A stretch of 64,000 nucleotides of DNA from Parabacteroides chinchillae (GTDB lineage Bacteria > Bacteroidota > Bacteroidia > Bacteroidales > Tannerellaceae), in the NCBI RefSeq assembly GCF_900108035.1, contig NZ_FNVS01000001.1:62001-126000 (forward strand), in the 5' to 3' direction. Both the position numbers and the translations under genes were made by a program. A model generated the notes under the pieces. The model saw only the letters and a list, made by a program, of their open reading frames with translations, was not told the origin of the DNA and did not search any database. Positions 43,504-53,231 of this stretch are shown here, in pieces (position 1 is the first letter of the stretch; each line of letters starts with the position of its first letter).

Positions 43504-45729
43504 TTACCACTTCAGTGAAACTTTTACACCCTCCGGATTATTTTCAAATCCTAACAGGCAAGTTTTGCTTGTTTCATCCCACTCACATGTAGCTTCTTTT
43601 ATTTCATTACCTTTTGCATCTGTAAATACAGCCGATTTTGGTGCAGCAGGCAATAACACGCGCATTACATTTGTTGTATTTATGGGACTCTTTGCCACAA
43701 ATGAATAGCTGCCTTTATCTGCTTTTTCGTCGTAAGCGCGAGCAGCAGCGGCCAATATCTGCGGAGTTTCCGGATTAGCTACGCGTCCTACATTATATAT
43801 ATAGGCTTGTTCGCCGGGATTAACTACCTTTTCAGACAGAACGGGCAACTTCGGATCGAACAAGTCAATTAAAGTACCTTTCAATACATAAGGTTCATTG
43901 CTTACGCTCTCGTCCAACACAGATACCAAATCATAGTTTCCTCTTGACAGCGAGAAACTATTCTTAAATTCCAGTGTGCCGGCATTAGCCTTTTGCTCAT
44001 ACAGGTTCTTCACTGTTGCTACAAAGTCAGCATCACTGTTAGCGGCCAGTACAAATTCTTTCGGGTCTTTGCGAATCACGTAAACCGTACCCTTGCCACA
44101 AACGTATTCTCCTTCTTTAGCGTCTTTAGCAATACCCATTTCCTGAAACAGATGTTCAGACGGAGTCTTATATTTGTTTTCTCCTGTATTCCACCATTCC
44201 TGTACATTCTGGAAAGGATCCGTATCACGCGTACTATATACCAACACACCGCCATTTTTTACCCAGTCGGCAATATGTTCATGAACTTCTTTATCCAGCG
44301 GCTTCATATTCGAATATGACATCAACAGCACTTTTGTATCTTTCCATGTTTCCGGATAAGAGACATTTTCAAGGTGCAACAAATGAACCGGAACACCACG
44401 CTTAAGGAATGGCAATGCCTGTCCGTAGAAGTTTGATAATTGCGGATCATCATATCCTGCTACAGGTTGCGGAGCACGCTGAAACATCAATGAATTAGCC
44501 ATCAACACACTGATACCCGATGAGCCACTCACCTTATTATCAGACAGGGGCATATCATTCAAAGAATTAATCATAACCTGCATCTGTGTAGAATAGAAAC
44601 GTGGGATCAACGCTTTCTCTTCACTATTGGCACTAGTGCGGTAGAGACCTTCATAGATACGATCCGGCCAAGGCATTACCTCATAATTGTTATTGTTCGG
44701 ATAAAGCAACTTGGCTGTAAAGGTTGCCTGATAGTTCTTCTTATAGTCCGCCCAGTCGCGAGGCCAGTCTTCAATCGGGTCTGTAAGGAAAAACACCTTA
44801 CGGCCTGTTGGCGCAGTCATAGACTCCATACAGCCATATTCAAGAAACGCTGTTTCAAATACACGTTCTTTTGCTACCCCGTTAAAATAGTTCGGCTCAC
44901 GTGAAGTGCCGGTCCATACCTGGGCAATATATCCATCCACACAAGGTAAAGAAGCCAGGCTTGCTTCGGGGCTTACAATCTGCCACTGAGAATAATTCAC
45001 TAAAGAATGGGTAGGGACATAACAACGAACATCCATCCCTTTACTTTTACCATATTCTTTTGCATAGGTAAAACACTCATTCAGGGCACGATAATATAAA
45101 TGATATTTTAATTTGTTAGATAAATAGGTATTTTCGGCAGATTCATGCTGCGGACGCCAGTCAAAACCATAGTAATCTTTCCATTCGCGCTTGAAAGCAT
45201 CGCTATATCCGGCACGTGCCCAGAATTCCGGTTCCTCCAGGTAGATAGCATCAATGCCTGCATCTATTACGCGTTTGATGTGTCTTTCCTTCATGTATTC
45301 GATAAAGTTCATAGAAGGTACAATATACGGAACCATGTGTCCGTGCCAGATTGTGTCCCCTTTCATAGTTACCTGTCCTTCATCCAGATGCCACTTTCCA
45401 TCCCATTCTCCAGTAAAATAATCCTGATACTCACCCCAAGCAATACCAGTCATAAAGTGGGTTGTGTAGCCTTTATCACGCCAGCTTTGTACCCGTTCTT
45501 CAAATGTCATATTCGCTCTTTTCTCAGAAGGATTCCCTCCTACCCCGTATACAATGGCCACATCGGCACGCGTATCGGTAGTTGGTTTCCAGGGTTGCCC
45601 GGTTTGAAAAGCAGTCCTCTCTCTTTTTTCTGTTTGATTTTCCACTGCTTTTTGTCCGGACTGGCAGCCCGAAGCAATGAAAGATAATAAAGCACAACAA
45701 GTCAATACTTTTTTTACATTCGTCTTCAT
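43504..45729 (-). CDS. Uncharacterised PUL lipoprotein, glycosidase-like
   Basis: 741 aa, family not recognised. Lipobox at LSFIASGC. Residues about 55-420 read like a TIM barrel of a glycoside hydrolase: VAIVYGVGGN strand, then DAGIDAIYLEEPEFWARAGY with candidate catalytic acids, and DGYIAQVWTGTSREP. Residues about 425-560 resemble the amidotransferase-like trimerisation domain of GH42-type enzymes (VLLMSYSNMKPLDKEVHEHI, ADWVKNGGVLVYSTRD). The C-terminus is beta-rich. It is located between the SusE-like gene and GH92, preceded by an attenuator-like hairpin. I infer an outer-surface enzyme of the same glycan pathway; activity is unknown. Confidence 0.8.
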   Translation of the reverse strand: MKTNVKKVLTCCALLSFIASGCQSGQKAVENQTEKRERTAFQTGQPWKPTTDTRADVAIVYGVGGNPSEKRANMTFEERVQSWRDKGYTTHFMTGIAWGEYQDYFTGEWDGKWHLDEGQVTMKGDTIWHGHMVPYIVPSMNFIEYMKERHIKRVIDAGIDAIYLEEPEFWARAGYSDAFKREWKDYYGFDWRPQHESAENTYLSNKLKYHLYYRALNECFTYAKEYGKSKGMDVRCYVPTHSLVNYSQWQIVSPEASLASLPCVDGYIAQVWTGTSREPNYFNGVAKERVFETAFLEYGCMESMTAPTGRKVFFLTDPIEDWPRDWADYKKNYQATFTAKLLYPNNNNYEVMPWPDRIYEGLYRTSANSEEKALIPRFYSTQMQVMINSLNDMPLSDNKVSGSSGISVLMANSLMFQRAPQPVAGYDDPQLSNFYGQALPFLKRGVPVHLLHLENVSYPETWKDTKVLLMSYSNMKPLDKEVHEHIADWVKNGGVLVYSTRDTDPFQNVQEWWNTGENKYKTPSEHLFQEMGIAKDAKEGEYVCGKGTVYVIRKDPKEFVLAANSDADFVATVKNLYEQKANAGTLEFKNSFSLSRGNYDLVSVLDESVSNEPYVLKGTLIDLFDPKLPVLSEKVVNPGEQAYIYNVGRVANPETPQILAAAARAYDEKADKGSYSFVAKSPINTTNVMRVLLPAAPKSAVFTDAKGNEIKEATCEWDETSKTCLLGFENNPEGVKVSLKW

Positions 45730-45757
45730 AGATTATTATATTTAAGAAAAAAACAAA

Positions 45758-45805
45758 GGGGCACCTTAATAGTCGTTTTATCACGTTATCTAATTAAGGC
45801 GCCCC
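45758..45805 (-). terminator. Terminator/attenuator inside the PUL
   Basis: GGGGCACCTTAAT (45758-45770) pairs with ATTAAGGCGCCCC (45793-45805) with one mismatch. On the minus strand the stem is followed by TTTGTTTTTTTCTT. It lies between the DUF3823 gene and the two enzyme genes. Confidence 0.75.
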
Positions 45806-45837
45806 CAATATATACAAATATCTTACGATTTATTCAA

Positions 45838-46563
45838 TCAAGGCATCTTCAGCGTAACCATTTCAGTATAGTTATACCGTCTGTTACCTTCAATCTCCTT
45901 GTCAATACGAGCACCAACCCGAAGATGGTAAGTAAAACCCGATTCCAAAGGAGCTTTTGTAGTCAACGATACTGTAGTGCCCAACATATTATTGGCTTCC
46001 GTACCTGAGATATACACTGAATAACGGTCATCCTTATTGTTCTCGCCAACATAAGGAGCGCCGGCTACAACAAAGAAACGAACATCAGACACATTTTGCT
46101 GGAAATCCTTGTTATTGGTACCTCTCTTGATCAAAGCTTTCACCGTTACAGTTTTATCAGCATTGACAACAGGTTCGCCTACCCAATCAACATTAAGGAA
46201 TGGCTCTACTTCAAACTTCAGATCCAATGTACCTTTCACCTTATGTCTTTCTTCGGCAAGCGGAACAAAAGCACCCATTACCGTAATACCATATTCGCCT
46301 GCAAATATTTTGGTATTATTAAAGTTGCCTTCCTGCATTCCTCCGAAATAATAAGGAGTAGGAGAATCACTCCAACTATATTCCATCAACTTAATACGGA
46401 TACCACCTTCACCCACTTCTGTTTGTAAGGGCTTTCCGGTATTTTTATCAAATACTACTCCCTTAATTGTTTCGGCAGGTTCTTCATAATTATCAAATTT
46501 GGTACAAGAACTGCCAGCCAGCAGCAACAGTGCCATTGATAAATAACATATTACTTTTTTCAT
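45838..46563 (-). CDS. DUF3823 SusE-like surface lipoprotein
   Basis: 241 aa. Lipoprotein signal ending LLLAGSSC. Two domains: a carboxypeptidase-regulatory-like beta sandwich (TIKGVVFDKNTGKPLQTEVG, about residues 33-120) and a second beta domain (about 125-241). This is the DUF3823 arrangement, found directly after SusD genes in PULs and thought to play the glycan-binding role of SusE. 23 bases after the SusD gene. Confidence 0.85.
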   Translation of the reverse strand: MKKVICYLSMALLLLAGSSCTKFDNYEEPAETIKGVVFDKNTGKPLQTEVGEGGIRIKLMEYSWSDSPTPYYFGGMQEGNFNNTKIFAGEYGITVMGAFVPLAEERHKVKGTLDLKFEVEPFLNVDWVGEPVVNADKTVTVKALIKRGTNNKDFQQNVSDVRFFVVAGAPYVGENNKDDRYSVYISGTEANNMLGTTVSLTTKAPLESGFTYHLRVGARIDKEIEGNRRYNYTEMVTLKMP

Positions 46564-46586
46564 TTTATTTTCTCTGTATTATAAGA

Positions 46587-48515
46587 TTAATAACCTGGAT
46601 TCTGAGTAAGTCCGCTTTTTGTTATTTCATCATTCGGTATCTGATTATAATACCATCTTTCATCAAATGTAAAGCGTTTGTTCTTATCATCCGGACGAGC
46701 GTCAAAGAACCATTTGCCTGCTTTTTCTGCATAGAATGGAAACAACGATCTATAAAGCGTAGAGTTCTGCTCACGGTGAGCTGTTCTCCAACGTCTCATA
46801 TCCCACCATACTTTATTCTCGAAACTCAATTCCTTACGTCTTTCAACACGTACGATTTCCTTTGTCAATTCGGCTTTGCTTGTCAATAAAGTAGCACCTG
46901 CTCTTTCACGAATTTCATTGATACAATCAAAAGCGTCCTGCATATAGTCAGCGTCTGCAGCTCCTTCTTCAGCCAACTCAACAGCAGCCTCGGCACGAGT
47001 TAACAGCACTTCGGCATAACGCATTTCAAGCCAAGCCTGCTCCGAACGTCTTTCCATAACCAAAGCGGCAGGAATAGAAGGATCAATCCATTTACGCACA
47101 GCAAAGCCGGCTATCGTACATTCTCCATTGTCATAAAAACAACCGCTACGACCGCTGGCGTTCATCTTTTCACCATTAGGCAAAACACGCACGGTCTGGT
47201 TTTCTGCACTCTGCGAACTTATAATAAGATCCTTACAATGCGGATCATTTTCATATCTTTCGGCAGGTTCATCCGACAACTGCAAACGAGAAATACCATT
47301 GGCAACCTCACCTGTGTAAATACCTCTCCAGATTTCCACCTGTTCGCCTTTCAGCTCGTCGCCAGGTAAAATCACGATTGCACGCAAGCGTGGTTCTGCA
47401 TTTTCGAACAGTTCCATTGTGGTATTATAGAGTTTGTATTTACCATTCTCATCGAATACCTGAATCTTGTTTTGTGCATTCTTAGGAAATCCTTCAAACA
47501 TTTCCACAAAGCTCAGCGTAGGGCTTGTTGATGCAGTCCACCCATTTGTACGAAACTGACGTGGGATGTTATAAGCATCATAACCATGTACCGATTCGGG
47601 ATATTTATACTGACGGATAAAGATATTTTCGCGGCTGTTTTCAGCAAAATACATATCCACATAGTTCTGATATTGAGCCTGCTTATCATCAGCCTTCCAA
47701 CCATCTTTATATAATGTATATTTACCTTTCAACAGACAAGCGGCGTCATAACTTTTCTTGAAGTATTCTTTCGCTTTCTCTCTTGAAACACCACAAACCC
47801 GAATTGTATTATCCTTGTCGTCGCGTTTGTCTACCTCATTATATTTTGCAATAGAACCGGCAAACAACATTGCTCTCGCTTTAAAAGCTGCAGCTACATA
47901 TTTATTAGCACGGCCTTTCTGACTGGTTTCCGGAAGCAATTTATAAGCCTCATCAAAATCCTTCTCCATCTGCTCATATACAGCTTCTTCAGAAGAACGG
48001 TTTACCGTCAGCTCTTCTATCGGCTGATCTGGATATTTAAGAACACTGTTTACAATTGGTACACCGCCATAACGTTTTGCCAAGGCATGATAAGTGAAAG
48101 CACGCGTAAAATAAGCTTCTCCCATCCAGTTGTCAACTTGTTCTTTAGAGAAGTTGGATGCATATTTTGGCAATGTTTCCAGGAAATAGTTTGTTTCACG
48201 GATCAATTTGTAAGCATCATTCCATATCTGGTTAGACTCGGTTTCCGCTCCATGAATATCACGGTTCAAAGCCTCACCTGTCATACCAAATGTAGATTGG
48301 AATGCAAACGAGTTATTGAATCCACGAGTATGCGAATAACGGAAATCTTCAATAAACTGCTGGCTGTATAAACGCGCCAGATAACTCTTTACTCCATTTT
48401 CCGTACCAAAAACATCATCATCCTGTACAACATTCAACGGTGGAATATCCAAATCAAGACACGAAGGCATGCCACACGTTAAAGCAAGCAATAATATATA
48501 TTTTGAAAGTTTCAT
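46587..48515 (-). CDS. RagB/SusD-family glycan-binding lipoprotein
   Basis: 642 aa. Lipobox CGMPSC; mature start LDLDIPPLNVVQDDDVFGTE is the usual SusD N-terminus. The TPR-like helical scaffold is clear in WMGEAYFTRAFTYHALAKRYGGVP. The conserved C-terminal region has EVLLTRAEAAVEL, CINEIRERAGA and VERRKELSFENKVWWDMRRW. SusD forms the lid over the SusC transporter and captures glycan at the cell surface. It follows the SusC gene by 15 bases. Confidence 0.95.
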   Translation of the reverse strand: MKLSKYILLLALTCGMPSCLDLDIPPLNVVQDDDVFGTENGVKSYLARLYSQQFIEDFRYSHTRGFNNSFAFQSTFGMTGEALNRDIHGAETESNQIWNDAYKLIRETNYFLETLPKYASNFSKEQVDNWMGEAYFTRAFTYHALAKRYGGVPIVNSVLKYPDQPIEELTVNRSSEEAVYEQMEKDFDEAYKLLPETSQKGRANKYVAAAFKARAMLFAGSIAKYNEVDKRDDKDNTIRVCGVSREKAKEYFKKSYDAACLLKGKYTLYKDGWKADDKQAQYQNYVDMYFAENSRENIFIRQYKYPESVHGYDAYNIPRQFRTNGWTASTSPTLSFVEMFEGFPKNAQNKIQVFDENGKYKLYNTTMELFENAEPRLRAIVILPGDELKGEQVEIWRGIYTGEVANGISRLQLSDEPAERYENDPHCKDLIISSQSAENQTVRVLPNGEKMNASGRSGCFYDNGECTIAGFAVRKWIDPSIPAALVMERRSEQAWLEMRYAEVLLTRAEAAVELAEEGAADADYMQDAFDCINEIRERAGATLLTSKAELTKEIVRVERRKELSFENKVWWDMRRWRTAHREQNSTLYRSLFPFYAEKAGKWFFDARPDDKNKRFTFDERWYYNQIPNDEITKSGLTQNPGY

Positions 48516-48530
48516 GACTTTTGAACGAGA

Positions 48531-51500
48531 TTAAAATTTAACATTTGCACCTACAGAGAACGTTCTGTTCAAAGGATACATATTACCATAGCTATCTTCC
48601 GGATGTTCCGGATCGATTTCAACTCCCTTTATAGTGAAAAGGTTATAACCATTCAAGTAGATTCTTACACTCTTGATTCCTGCTTTAGAAACCCATTGCT
48701 GAGGTAAAGTATAACCAATTTCAGCACTTTTCAAACGCAGATAACTTGCATTATAAAAATTAAAGCGTGAATTTTCATCCGCTACAGTTCCTGTATAACC
48801 AAATTTACCCGGAACCCAAATAGTAGACGGTGCATATGGATTTGCCGTAGGATCGACTGGATGCCATCTGTCCATAAAATACTCCAATGCATTTGAGTAA
48901 TCATTACCCCACATCGGTTCGCGCAACTGCTCGATATATCTAACGTAGCTCATACCAGCACCTTGAAACAACAGGTTCAAGTCAAATCCTTTATATTCAG
49001 CACCAGCCGCAAAACTAAAGTTGATCATTGGCTTGCCTGTATAACCTATCGGATGAGTGTCATGATCTGTTATCTGTCCGTCGCCATCCCAGTCTAGATA
49101 AATATAGTCGCCCGGAAGCACATTCTTATCTGCATAAATAGGACTGTTCAATATATAGTCATACGATGTATAACGTCCGCCATCACCTTTTCCCCATTTA
49201 ATATCGTTGTAACGGTCGTTTCCGTTATTACGCCAGTTTTCATACGAGTTACCAGCTCTGCCGCGTTCCTGATAAGTAGTCTGCGTACGAGTATATGAGA
49301 AAATACCTTTCAGGTTGTAGTTTACTTCACCAACTCTGTTACGGTGGGTCAATTCCATTTCAACACCATGTGTAAAGTCACCGTTCAAGTTTTCTTGCGG
49401 AAGTTCGGCACCTACCACTCCCGGCAAACTCAGATCTCTCTTTGCCAGCAATCCGGTTCTGTCACGTGTAAAATAGTCGGCCGAAACACCCAGAAGACCA
49501 TTCCACATCTCTACGTCAGCACCTATGTTCAATGTCTTAGAGATATACCAAGTGATATACGGGTTTGTAATACCTTTGCTCTGAACACCCGAAACAAATG
49601 TTCCGTCAAATACTGTTCCTGCTCCACCTTGACCGTCAAAGCCTCCGCCCGGATACAAGTAACCATTTACAAACTGATAGTTTGATGCACGGTCGTCACC
49701 CATCTTTCCATAAGAAGCGCGAAGTTTTGCATTGTTCACAAATGAAAGTTTGGAATCTTTCCAGAATGCCTCTTCCGAAATACGCCATCCCACAGAAGCT
49801 GAAGGGAAGAATCCCCACTGTGCACCTGTTCCGAATTTAGAAGAACCATCATAACGGAAACTGAATTCAGCCAGATATTTCGATTCATAATCGTATCCGA
49901 ATTTACCAACCAAACCTAAATTTGCTTCCTTATATAAATCTCTTTTAGAAGGATCGTCCACATCATAGTTGGTACTCATATTACCTTCCTGATTGTCACT
50001 GTTTCCGGCAAATAGCTGATCTAAAGCCAATGATAACTCACGCTGAGCGAAAAAGTTATCTCCGTTTCTTTGGCTACCCTCCAACAATAACAAACCGTTC
50101 ACATTATGCTTTTCGTTAAACAAGCGGCTGTAGTTCAATGCCACCTGATAAAGCAACGCTTCTTTTGTATAGTGTTCACGGCGGAACTTGCTTGTTCCTA
50201 CACGTCCATGCTTCTGATATGTATCCGAAGCCTCATCATACGTATATTGATTATATGTTTTTTGATATAGTTTGTTATCTGCAATCTGATAATCATAACT
50301 GAACATTGCCCTTGCCTTCAACCCTTCGATATAAGGAACATCATAGGTTGCCTCTGCTGAAGTCTGGAACCATTTGTTGTTATATTTCTTATAACCAACC
50401 TGATTGGCATCCATCATAGCAACAGGGTTATCACCTTCGATCCATCCGTTCTGCAAGTATTCCGGATTATTATTTGCATAGATAGGCTGCGTAGCCGGAG
50501 CACGTTGGAAAGCACGGATAATCCAGTCGGAGTTTTCATACGGCTGGCTCTTCTCATCCATGATACCGCTCATGTTTAATGAAACGGTCAAACGATTCGT
50601 CAGTTTGCTTGTTACGTTAGAACGAACATTAAAACGATTATAATCCAAGCTCTTGCTCTTCAGGAAAGATTCCTGATACAAATAACCCGTACTGATATAG
50701 AAGTTTGTCTTTTCATTACCTCCGGTAGCACTTAATGTATGCTGTGTTTGAGGAGCCAATGTCCGCATACAAGCATCCCACCAATCTGTTCCAACCTTAT
50801 CTCCACGGCGATAAGCATCAATCTCTTCTTGGCTGTAAGGAAGAATGCCGCCTTCCAAACGGTGCATCGCTTTTTCATTTTTCAATGTCATCCAGTCCGC
50901 AGCGCTTGCACTCCTTGGCGAACCTGTCGGATTCTGCCATCCTACATTTCCATCATAAGAAAGTTCCAAAGAACCTTCCTTACCTTTCTTCGTTGTGATT
51001 AGAACAACACCATTTGCAGCACGCACACCATAAATAGCAGCCGAGGCATCTTTCAATACTGATAATGATTCAATATCGTTTGCATCCAGACGCGACATAT
51101 TATCACGAGGCACACCATCTATAATGATCAATGGATTACCCATACCACGAATATCAAATGAGTTGTTGAAAGAACCTGGCTCTGAAGATTTCTGTACAAC
51201 ACGTACCCCAGGAACTTTACCGGTCAGCATGTTCTGAGCGTTCTCATTCTTGGTTGTTACGATATCGTCACTCTTAATCGCAGATACGGCACCGGTCAAT
51301 GTAACCTTCTTCTGCGTACCATAACCTACAACTACCACTTCATCCAGTTTCTGTGTATCCTCACGTAAAGCAATAGTAACCGGCTGATTTCCTTTTACTG
51401 CAACTTCTTGCTCCATATATCCGATATAAGAAACCAAAAGAACAGCACCGGCAGGAATTTCAATGCTAAAATTACCATCCAGATCTGTTACCGTACCGGT

Positions 51501-51971
51501 AGTAGTACCTTTTACCATTACGTTTGCGCCAATAACCGCCTCACCCATTGCATCTTTTACCGTACCAGTGACGATTCTTTTTTGCTGGCTAGACATTGTT
51601 ACAGCTTCGGCTTCTTTAGTTTTAATCAGCACTTGGCGATCAATAATCTGGTATTTATAATTGGTATTACGCAATACTTGTTCCAACACCTCTTCTAAAG
51701 ATGCGTTTTTTACATTTACACTTGTTTGTTTGTTTACATTTACCTGGTTGTCGTTGAAGAAAAATGTAAATTCACTTGATTTTTCGATTTCCCTCAAAAC
51801 TTCAATAATGCTACAATTTTGCTTGCTCAACGATACTTTGTAATTCTGTGAATATGAGGATGCAGAGATGCTACAAGCCACAAACACAGATAACAATGTC
51901 GTCATTTTCATAATACGAATTGTTTTTCTAAATCCCGGGACATAATTATCCCGTTCTTTGATTTTTTTCAT
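48531..51971 (-). CDS. SusC/RagA TonB-dependent transporter with STN signalling domain
   Basis: 1146 aa outer-membrane importer of oligosaccharides. After the signal region (residues 1-42) comes a secretin/TonB short N-terminal (STN) domain (43-118), then a carboxypeptidase-D-like sandwich (131-205: GTVKDAMGEAVIGANVMVKG), a TonB-box-like DEVVVVGYG (210-218), the plug (FDIRGMGNPLIIIDGVPR) and the 22-strand barrel ending in VGANVKF. The STN domain is the part that contacts FecR-type anti-sigma factors, which matches the upstream fecR and ECF sigma genes. Confidence 0.95.
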   Translation of the reverse strand: MKKIKERDNYVPGFRKTIRIMKMTTLLSVFVACSISASSYSQNYKVSLSKQNCSIIEVLREIEKSSEFTFFFNDNQVNVNKQTSVNVKNASLEEVLEQVLRNTNYKYQIIDRQVLIKTKEAEAVTMSSQQKRIVTGTVKDAMGEAVIGANVMVKGTTTGTVTDLDGNFSIEIPAGAVLLVSYIGYMEQEVAVKGNQPVTIALREDTQKLDEVVVVGYGTQKKVTLTGAVSAIKSDDIVTTKNENAQNMLTGKVPGVRVVQKSSEPGSFNNSFDIRGMGNPLIIIDGVPRDNMSRLDANDIESLSVLKDASAAIYGVRAANGVVLITTKKGKEGSLELSYDGNVGWQNPTGSPRSASAADWMTLKNEKAMHRLEGGILPYSQEEIDAYRRGDKVGTDWWDACMRTLAPQTQHTLSATGGNEKTNFYISTGYLYQESFLKSKSLDYNRFNVRSNVTSKLTNRLTVSLNMSGIMDEKSQPYENSDWIIRAFQRAPATQPIYANNNPEYLQNGWIEGDNPVAMMDANQVGYKKYNNKWFQTSAEATYDVPYIEGLKARAMFSYDYQIADNKLYQKTYNQYTYDEASDTYQKHGRVGTSKFRREHYTKEALLYQVALNYSRLFNEKHNVNGLLLLEGSQRNGDNFFAQRELSLALDQLFAGNSDNQEGNMSTNYDVDDPSKRDLYKEANLGLVGKFGYDYESKYLAEFSFRYDGSSKFGTGAQWGFFPSASVGWRISEEAFWKDSKLSFVNNAKLRASYGKMGDDRASNYQFVNGYLYPGGGFDGQGGAGTVFDGTFVSGVQSKGITNPYITWYISKTLNIGADVEMWNGLLGVSADYFTRDRTGLLAKRDLSLPGVVGAELPQENLNGDFTHGVEMELTHRNRVGEVNYNLKGIFSYTRTQTTYQERGRAGNSYENWRNNGNDRYNDIKWGKGDGGRYTSYDYILNSPIYADKNVLPGDYIYLDWDGDGQITDHDTHPIGYTGKPMINFSFAAGAEYKGFDLNLLFQGAGMSYVRYIEQLREPMWGNDYSNALEYFMDRWHPVDPTANPYAPSTIWVPGKFGYTGTVADENSRFNFYNASYLRLKSAEIGYTLPQQWVSKAGIKSVRIYLNGYNLFTIKGVEIDPEHPEDSYGNMYPLNRTFSVGANVKF

Positions 51972-51978
51972 AACTTTG
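51971..51978 (+). promoter_or_regulatory. Plus-strand -7 box antisense to the susC leader
   Basis: TAACTTTG on the plus strand, opposite the start of susC. It points away from susC into the 164-base leader and has no plus-strand gene ahead of it. No good -33 element was seen. Confidence 0.45.
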
Positions 51979-51984
51979 TAATGT

Positions 51985-52087
51985 CATTGGTGAATAATTA
52001 GCAGGCTTTTGGCCTCTCAACTCCTTTGCCTGCCATCAAGAACTCACTGGTTGGAGGATGACAAGTTTATCCTCCAACTTTTGTTAG
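51985..52087 (+). ncRNA. Candidate cis-antisense RNA to the susC leader
   Basis: A transcript from the box at 51971-51978 would begin near 51985 and end at the hairpin 52050-52078 followed by TTTTGTT, giving about 100 nt fully complementary to the susC mRNA leader. ECF sigma-controlled PULs of Bacteroides are known to encode such antisense RNAs (the DonS type) exactly between the anti-sigma gene and susC. There is no expression evidence here. Confidence 0.45.
52050..52078 (+). terminator. Plus-strand intrinsic terminator in the susC leader
   Basis: GTTGGAGGAT (52050-52059) pairs perfectly with ATCCTCCAAC (52069-52078), loop GACAAGTTT. Plus strand continues TTTTGTT; the minus side has no T run, so it terminates plus-strand transcripts only. 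Confidence 0.65.
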
Positions 52088-52135
52088 ACTTAAGATGTAT
52101 TTTCCCACATAGAAATAAATTAGGCTAATAGTTTG

Positions 52136-53104
52136 TTATTTTTCTAAATATAATTTATAATCTCCATTCATTTCGACGTATCTTATCGGAGACGATTTGC
52201 TCAGTATATACAAAATACGTTCGAGCGATTCGTCTCTCACTTTAAATGTAAAACGGTAACTATCTGCAACATTTTTCTGGCAAATTATTTTTCGACCGAA
52301 CCATTGTTCCAAACGCGGAATTATCATATTCAGCTTTTCATTTTCAAAACTTAATATGCCGTTATTTCTCCACGTCGAATATTTATCGGCGTTAACGGTT
52401 CGCACACTGGCCGTTTTATTCCATTTGTCATATACAAACATCTCATTCGGCAAAAGCTCCACTTCCTTGTTACTAGGGTGTTTTTCATTATTAACCCCGA
52501 TTTTCACTTTTCCGTTCAGCAGAATAATTTCATGCTTATTTTCATGTTTATAGCTAAACACTTCAAAAGCGGTACCCAATGCTGTTACTTTCATATCCGG
52601 CGTATGAACTATAAACGGTTTACCGGGATTCTTTGCCACATCAAAAAATGCTTGACCTTCCAAAGTAACCTCCCGGGTTTTTCCGGAAAACTTTTCCGGA
52701 TAAACTATTTTACTGCCAGGGCCCATCTGCACCTCTGTTCCATCCGGTAATGAAACCGGCTCGAAGTTCTTTATACCGGAACTTGCTACAAACATTAATG
52801 GAGCGGGTTCCCTGTCAGCAAAATAAATAGCACCACCTAAACCTAAAACTAATACCACTGATGCTACCAAACTATATACTTTATAGAACACAACTTGCTT
52901 ACTGATTTTACCATTTATCCTTTTCCGGATATTACCCCAAATGCGACTCCCATCTTCTTCCGAAAATCTAGCGCCATCATAAGAATCCCACTGGCAAAGC
53001 ATTTTTCCTGAAATTTCAGGTCTATTAATCAATGCAGTTTCTTCTTCCTTATTCAAAGATTCATGCATTAATTTCTTTAATATGTCTTTCTTGTCGCTAT
53101 TCAT
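52136..53104 (-). CDS. FecR-type anti-sigma factor
   Basis: 322 aa single-pass inner-membrane protein. The N-terminal cytoplasmic region (1-75) should bind the ECF sigma. Membrane helix about 76-93 (YSLVASVVLVLGLGGAIYF). The periplasmic FecR domain contains VSLPDGTEVQMGPGSKIVYP, REVTLEGQAFFDVAKN and VTALGTAFEVFSY. The C-terminal DUF4974-like part ends the protein (SYRFTFKVRDESLERILYIL). It relays the signal from the STN domain of SusC to the sigma factor. The sigma gene ends 127 bases upstream. Confidence 0.93.
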   Translation of the reverse strand: MNSDKKDILKKLMHESLNKEEETALINRPEISGKMLCQWDSYDGARFSEEDGSRIWGNIRKRINGKISKQVVFYKVYSLVASVVLVLGLGGAIYFADREPAPLMFVASSGIKNFEPVSLPDGTEVQMGPGSKIVYPEKFSGKTREVTLEGQAFFDVAKNPGKPFIVHTPDMKVTALGTAFEVFSYKHENKHEIILLNGKVKIGVNNEKHPSNKEVELLPNEMFVYDKWNKTASVRTVNADKYSTWRNNGILSFENEKLNMIIPRLEQWFGRKIICQKNVADSYRFTFKVRDESLERILYILSKSSPIRYVEMNGDYKLYLEK

Positions 53105-53231
53105 TAATTTTAGTCAATCTATATATAAATACACACCAAACTAATACTACCCCCATCCATAGATAAAAAAAAATCATCCGAATGAAATTTTACTTTCTTC
53201 CGAATGAAATAATAATTCCCCCCCGAATGGA

